DNA of 42,221 nucleotides. Origin: a bacterium. GTDB taxonomy: Bacteria; Vulcanimicrobiota; Vulcanimicrobiia; Vulcanimicrobiales; SCRA01. The notes beneath the pieces were generated by a model. That model saw only the letters and a program-made list of their open reading frames with translations. It searched no databases and was not told where the DNA came from. The translations under genes and the position numbers were made by a program. Positions 41,010 through 42,221 of this stretch are shown in pieces (the first letter of the stretch is position 1; each line of letters starts with the position of its first letter). The stretch spans positions 1 to 42,221 of the forward strand of contig SCRA01000066.1 of assembly GCA_004297985.1 (NCBI GenBank), given 5' to 3'.

Positions 41010-41234
41010 GTGACGATGCCACGTGTTGTGCGCAGTAGAGGACGATATTATGGCTTCATCTGTAACGGCGAATTCGAGCTGTCGGCGATCTATGCCATCG
41101 TTGCCCTCGAACATCCCGCGGTCGTTTGGATCGTCATCGCCGCCGGCGTGGTCGCCGGCCTGATCGCGCTGGCGATGCGGCACACACTTCTGCTTCACAC
41201 TTTCGAGGTTTTTCGTTATGGCCCGTATTTCTAA
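41010..41234 (+). CDS. Small possible membrane protein, doubtful
   Basis: A 74-codon frame with one strong hydrophobic segment (VVWIVIAAGVVAGLIALAM) in its second half. GTG at 41010 or ATG at 41016 could start it; neither has a good ribosome binding site. It overlaps the start of the next gene by 17 bases. No family recognised. It may be non-coding leader sequence of the secreted-protein gene. Confidence 0.3.
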   Translation: MTMPRVVRSRGRYYGFICNGEFELSAIYAIVALEHPAVVWIVIAAGVVAGLIALAMRHTLLLHTFEVFRYGPYF

Positions 41235-41853
41235 ACTCACCGTATCGCTAGGTACGGCGCTCGCCGCGCTGGCGCTGGTTGCGCCGGCCTTCGGCGCTAC
41301 AGGGCACGCCCGTTTCACCGACGTGCCGTCGACCTCCGCGGCTCATGCCGCGTCCTACGCCGGCGCTCCGGACCTGTCGCTCACGCTCTCGCTGGTCGAG
41401 GCCGGTAACGGCCCCAAGGCCTTCCAGAGCTCGACGCTCGTGGGCGTCCTCGGCGGCGACGCGACCAAGGCTGAGGTTGCCAAGCTGGGCAAGCAGTTCG
41501 GATCGGCGAACGTGCAGTCGTTCCTGACCGTTTTCAACTATGCCGTCGACGACTCGCTGAAGATCGTCACCGAGAAGAAAGTAGCGCTCCCGTCGACTGC
41601 GGAGCCTGCTCCCACGGACGGCAAGGCGCTTGCAGTGGCGCTCTACAAGGGCGGCGAGCTCGCCAACGGTCACTTCAATGTCGAGTACCTCTTCGACCGG
41701 CTGCTGACCCATCCGATCCACGTTCAAGTGATGGATGACATCGACGCGAAGTATGGGACGAAGGCCGATGCGAACTTCCACGTCGTCCTCCAGCAGGCAA
41801 TGGTAGACCTCGGAGCGCTCTACGGCAGCGGAGTGCCTGCGGCCACCAAGTAG
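41218..41853 (+). CDS. Secreted protein of unknown function
   Basis: A 211-residue exported protein. The signal peptide (ISKLTVSLGTALAALALVAP) probably ends after AFG-A. The mature part is mostly helical with segments LSLVEAGNGPKAFQSSTLVG, AKLGKQFGSANVQSFLTVFN and LLTHPIHVQVMDDIDAKYG. No domain recognised. Codon use is plainer than in its neighbours (many AAG and GTC codons), consistent with good expression. A strong hairpin follows the stop at 41871-41896. GAGG ten bases before the ATG may serve as the ribosome binding site. Confidence 0.72.
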   Translation: MARISKLTVSLGTALAALALVAPAFGATGHARFTDVPSTSAAHAASYAGAPDLSLTLSLVEAGNGPKAFQSSTLVGVLGGDATKAEVAKLGKQFGSANVQSFLTVFNYAVDDSLKIVTEKKVALPSTAEPAPTDGKALAVALYKGGELANGHFNVEYLFDRLLTHPIHVQVMDDIDAKYGTKADANFHVVLQQAMVDLGALYGSGVPAATK

Positions 41854-41870
41854 CCACAGGCCCACAAGAA

Positions 41871-41896
41871 GGGAGCCCGCCAAATGGCGGGCTCTC
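41871..41896 (+). terminator. Terminator-like hairpin after the secreted-protein gene
   Basis: GAGCCCGCC (41873-41881), loop AAAT, GGCGGGCTC (41886-41894) pair perfectly over nine bases, with two more pairs outside (one G-U). No T run follows, so it may stabilise the mRNA end or need Rho. Confidence 0.6.
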
Positions 41897-41928
41897 CTAA
41901 CATGCGACGAATTCGGCAACGAAATCGA

Positions 41929-41965
41929 GCGCCTGGCCCGGCTGAGGGAAGGCCCGAAGAGGCGC
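41929..41965 (+). other. Nested stem in the gap before rplS
   Basis: GCGCCT (41929-41934) can pair with AGGCGC (41960-41965), and inside it GGCC (41935-41938) with GGCC (41951-41954), leaving a 12-base loop and a five-base bulge. It lies upstream of the rplS promoter, in non-coding DNA. It could be a small RNA, a second terminator or chance in GC-rich sequence. Confidence 0.3.
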
Positions 41966-41994
41966 GGAGTCTTAGGCAAGGCTAATTCGACCAC

Positions 41995-42023
41995 TTGATG
42001 CTCGGGCGCCGCCCTGCTATACT
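41995..42023 (+). promoter_or_regulatory. rplS: Promoter of rplS
   Basis: TTGATG (41995-42000), a 17-base spacer and TATACT (42018-42023), close to the sigma-70 consensus. Transcription should begin near 42030, giving a leader of about 95 bases. Confidence 0.75.
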
Positions 42024-42063
42024 ACCGGGGTTGTCGAATAGGGCATCAGCACCCGCCGCCCAA

Positions 42064-42117
42064 TCCTGAAGGGGCTCGCTACCGCGTGCCTCCCTGGTCG
42101 TGGTGGGTCATTCAGGA
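42064..42117 (+). promoter_or_regulatory. rplS leader hairpin that can hide the ribosome binding site
   Basis: TCCTGAA (42064-42070) can pair with TTCAGGA (42111-42117) over seven bases. The right arm contains most of AGGAG (42114-42118), the Shine-Dalgarno sequence seven bases before the rplS ATG. A second stem, ACCGCG (42081-42086) with CGTGGT (42099-42104), fits inside. This resembles ribosomal-protein autoregulatory leaders; L19 leaders are known in Firmicutes, but I cannot confirm the same RNA family. Confidence 0.55.
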
Positions 42118-42125
42118 GCAGATCG

Positions 42126-42221
42126 ATGAGCAACGCGGTTACGCTGGTCCAAGAGGGCCAGCTCAAGGCGAGCGTCCCGGAGTTTCGCCCCGGCGACACC
42201 GTCAAGGTCTACTCGAAGGTC
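42126..42221 (+). CDS. rplS: Ribosomal protein L19 (3' end outside window)
   Basis: The first 32 codons are in the window and run off the right edge. LVQEGQLKASVPEFRPGDTV followed by KVYSKV matches the N-terminus of bacterial L19, which sits at the subunit interface of the 50S particle. AGGAG stands seven bases before the ATG. In many bacteria rplS is followed or preceded by rimM, trmD or lepB; none is visible here on the left side. Confidence 0.9.
   Translation, partial: MSNAVTLVQEGQLKASVPEFRPGDTVKVYSKV

Noticed and set aside
42024-42125. Possible tRNA in the rplS leader.
   Set aside because: No acceptor stem, T-loop consensus or anticodon arm could be assembled.

Overview
The window is GC-rich (most codons end in G or C) and almost fully coding, with many overlapping start and stop codons (ATGA, GTGA, TAATG) and no gene-free stretch longer than about 300 bases. 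Every informative gene is bacterial. A whiA-gap-pgk-tpi run, an mfd-foldase-yabN-yabO run and a yggS/sepF/divIVA/lspA/rluD block recall Firmicutes, Actinobacteria and related deep lineages (Terrabacteria). An O-antigen-ligase-like protein, a csaB-DUF5693 pair, flagellar rod genes and a YggU-like protein would suit a two-membrane lineage such as Eremiobacterota (WPS-2). That placement is inference; no rRNA gene is present.

Layout. (1) 1-7506: envelope glycosylation genes (a GT2 polyprenyl-phosphate sugar transferase, two GT-C-type membrane enzymes and an O-antigen-ligase-like protein), interrupted by an RHH/MazF toxin-antitoxin module and a pyrimidine-nucleoside phosphorylase. (2) 7520-15724: a crotonase, mfd, a PrsA-like lipoprotein foldase, a YabN-type MazG, a hotdog-fold 3-aminobutyryl-CoA ammonia-lyase-like gene, an RqcP-like S4 protein and whiA. 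(3) 15781-21196: glycolysis (gap, pgk, tpiA, gpmI) plus purine nucleoside phosphorylase. (4) 21311-23777: two flagellar rod genes, a tiny FlgJ-like ORF, a FliA-type sigma factor and an unknown small gene. (5) 23785-24134: a Phd/YefM antitoxin whose PIN toxin survives only as a start-codon stub. (6) 24139-30968, minus strand: one tightly packed ten-gene block (membrane protein, lspA, rluD, tgt, yggS, sepF, divIVA, DUF167, GvpL/F-like, leuB). (7) 31144-38677: lgt, then a minus-strand run of DUF5693, csaB, an M50 protease and ileS. (8) 38836-42221: two secreted proteins, a PNPOx-like flavoprotein, a VOC protein and the start of rplS with a structured leader.

The genes fit a growth and envelope programme. 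lgt, lspA and a lipobox foldase form a lipoprotein route. sepF and divIVA serve division and polarity. csaB, DUF5693 and the glycosyltransferases build surface polymers. mfd, MazG and RqcP handle damage and stalled ribosomes. PNP and pyrimidine phosphorylase feed pentose phosphates toward the glycolytic genes.

The most unusual signal is a pair of related two-hairpin DNA elements in the same orientation. One is inserted in frame inside pgk (17672-17748). The other lies between mazG and the ammonia-lyase gene (14095-14180), where it is spanned by a 30-codon ORF joined to both neighbours by ATGA overlaps. Both read, in the same phase, a G-x-A-S-x3-G-S peptide. Other points of note are a YabN gene with a shortened methylase domain and no usual start codon, several promoters placed for leaderless mRNAs, and an rplS leader that can hide its ribosome binding site.
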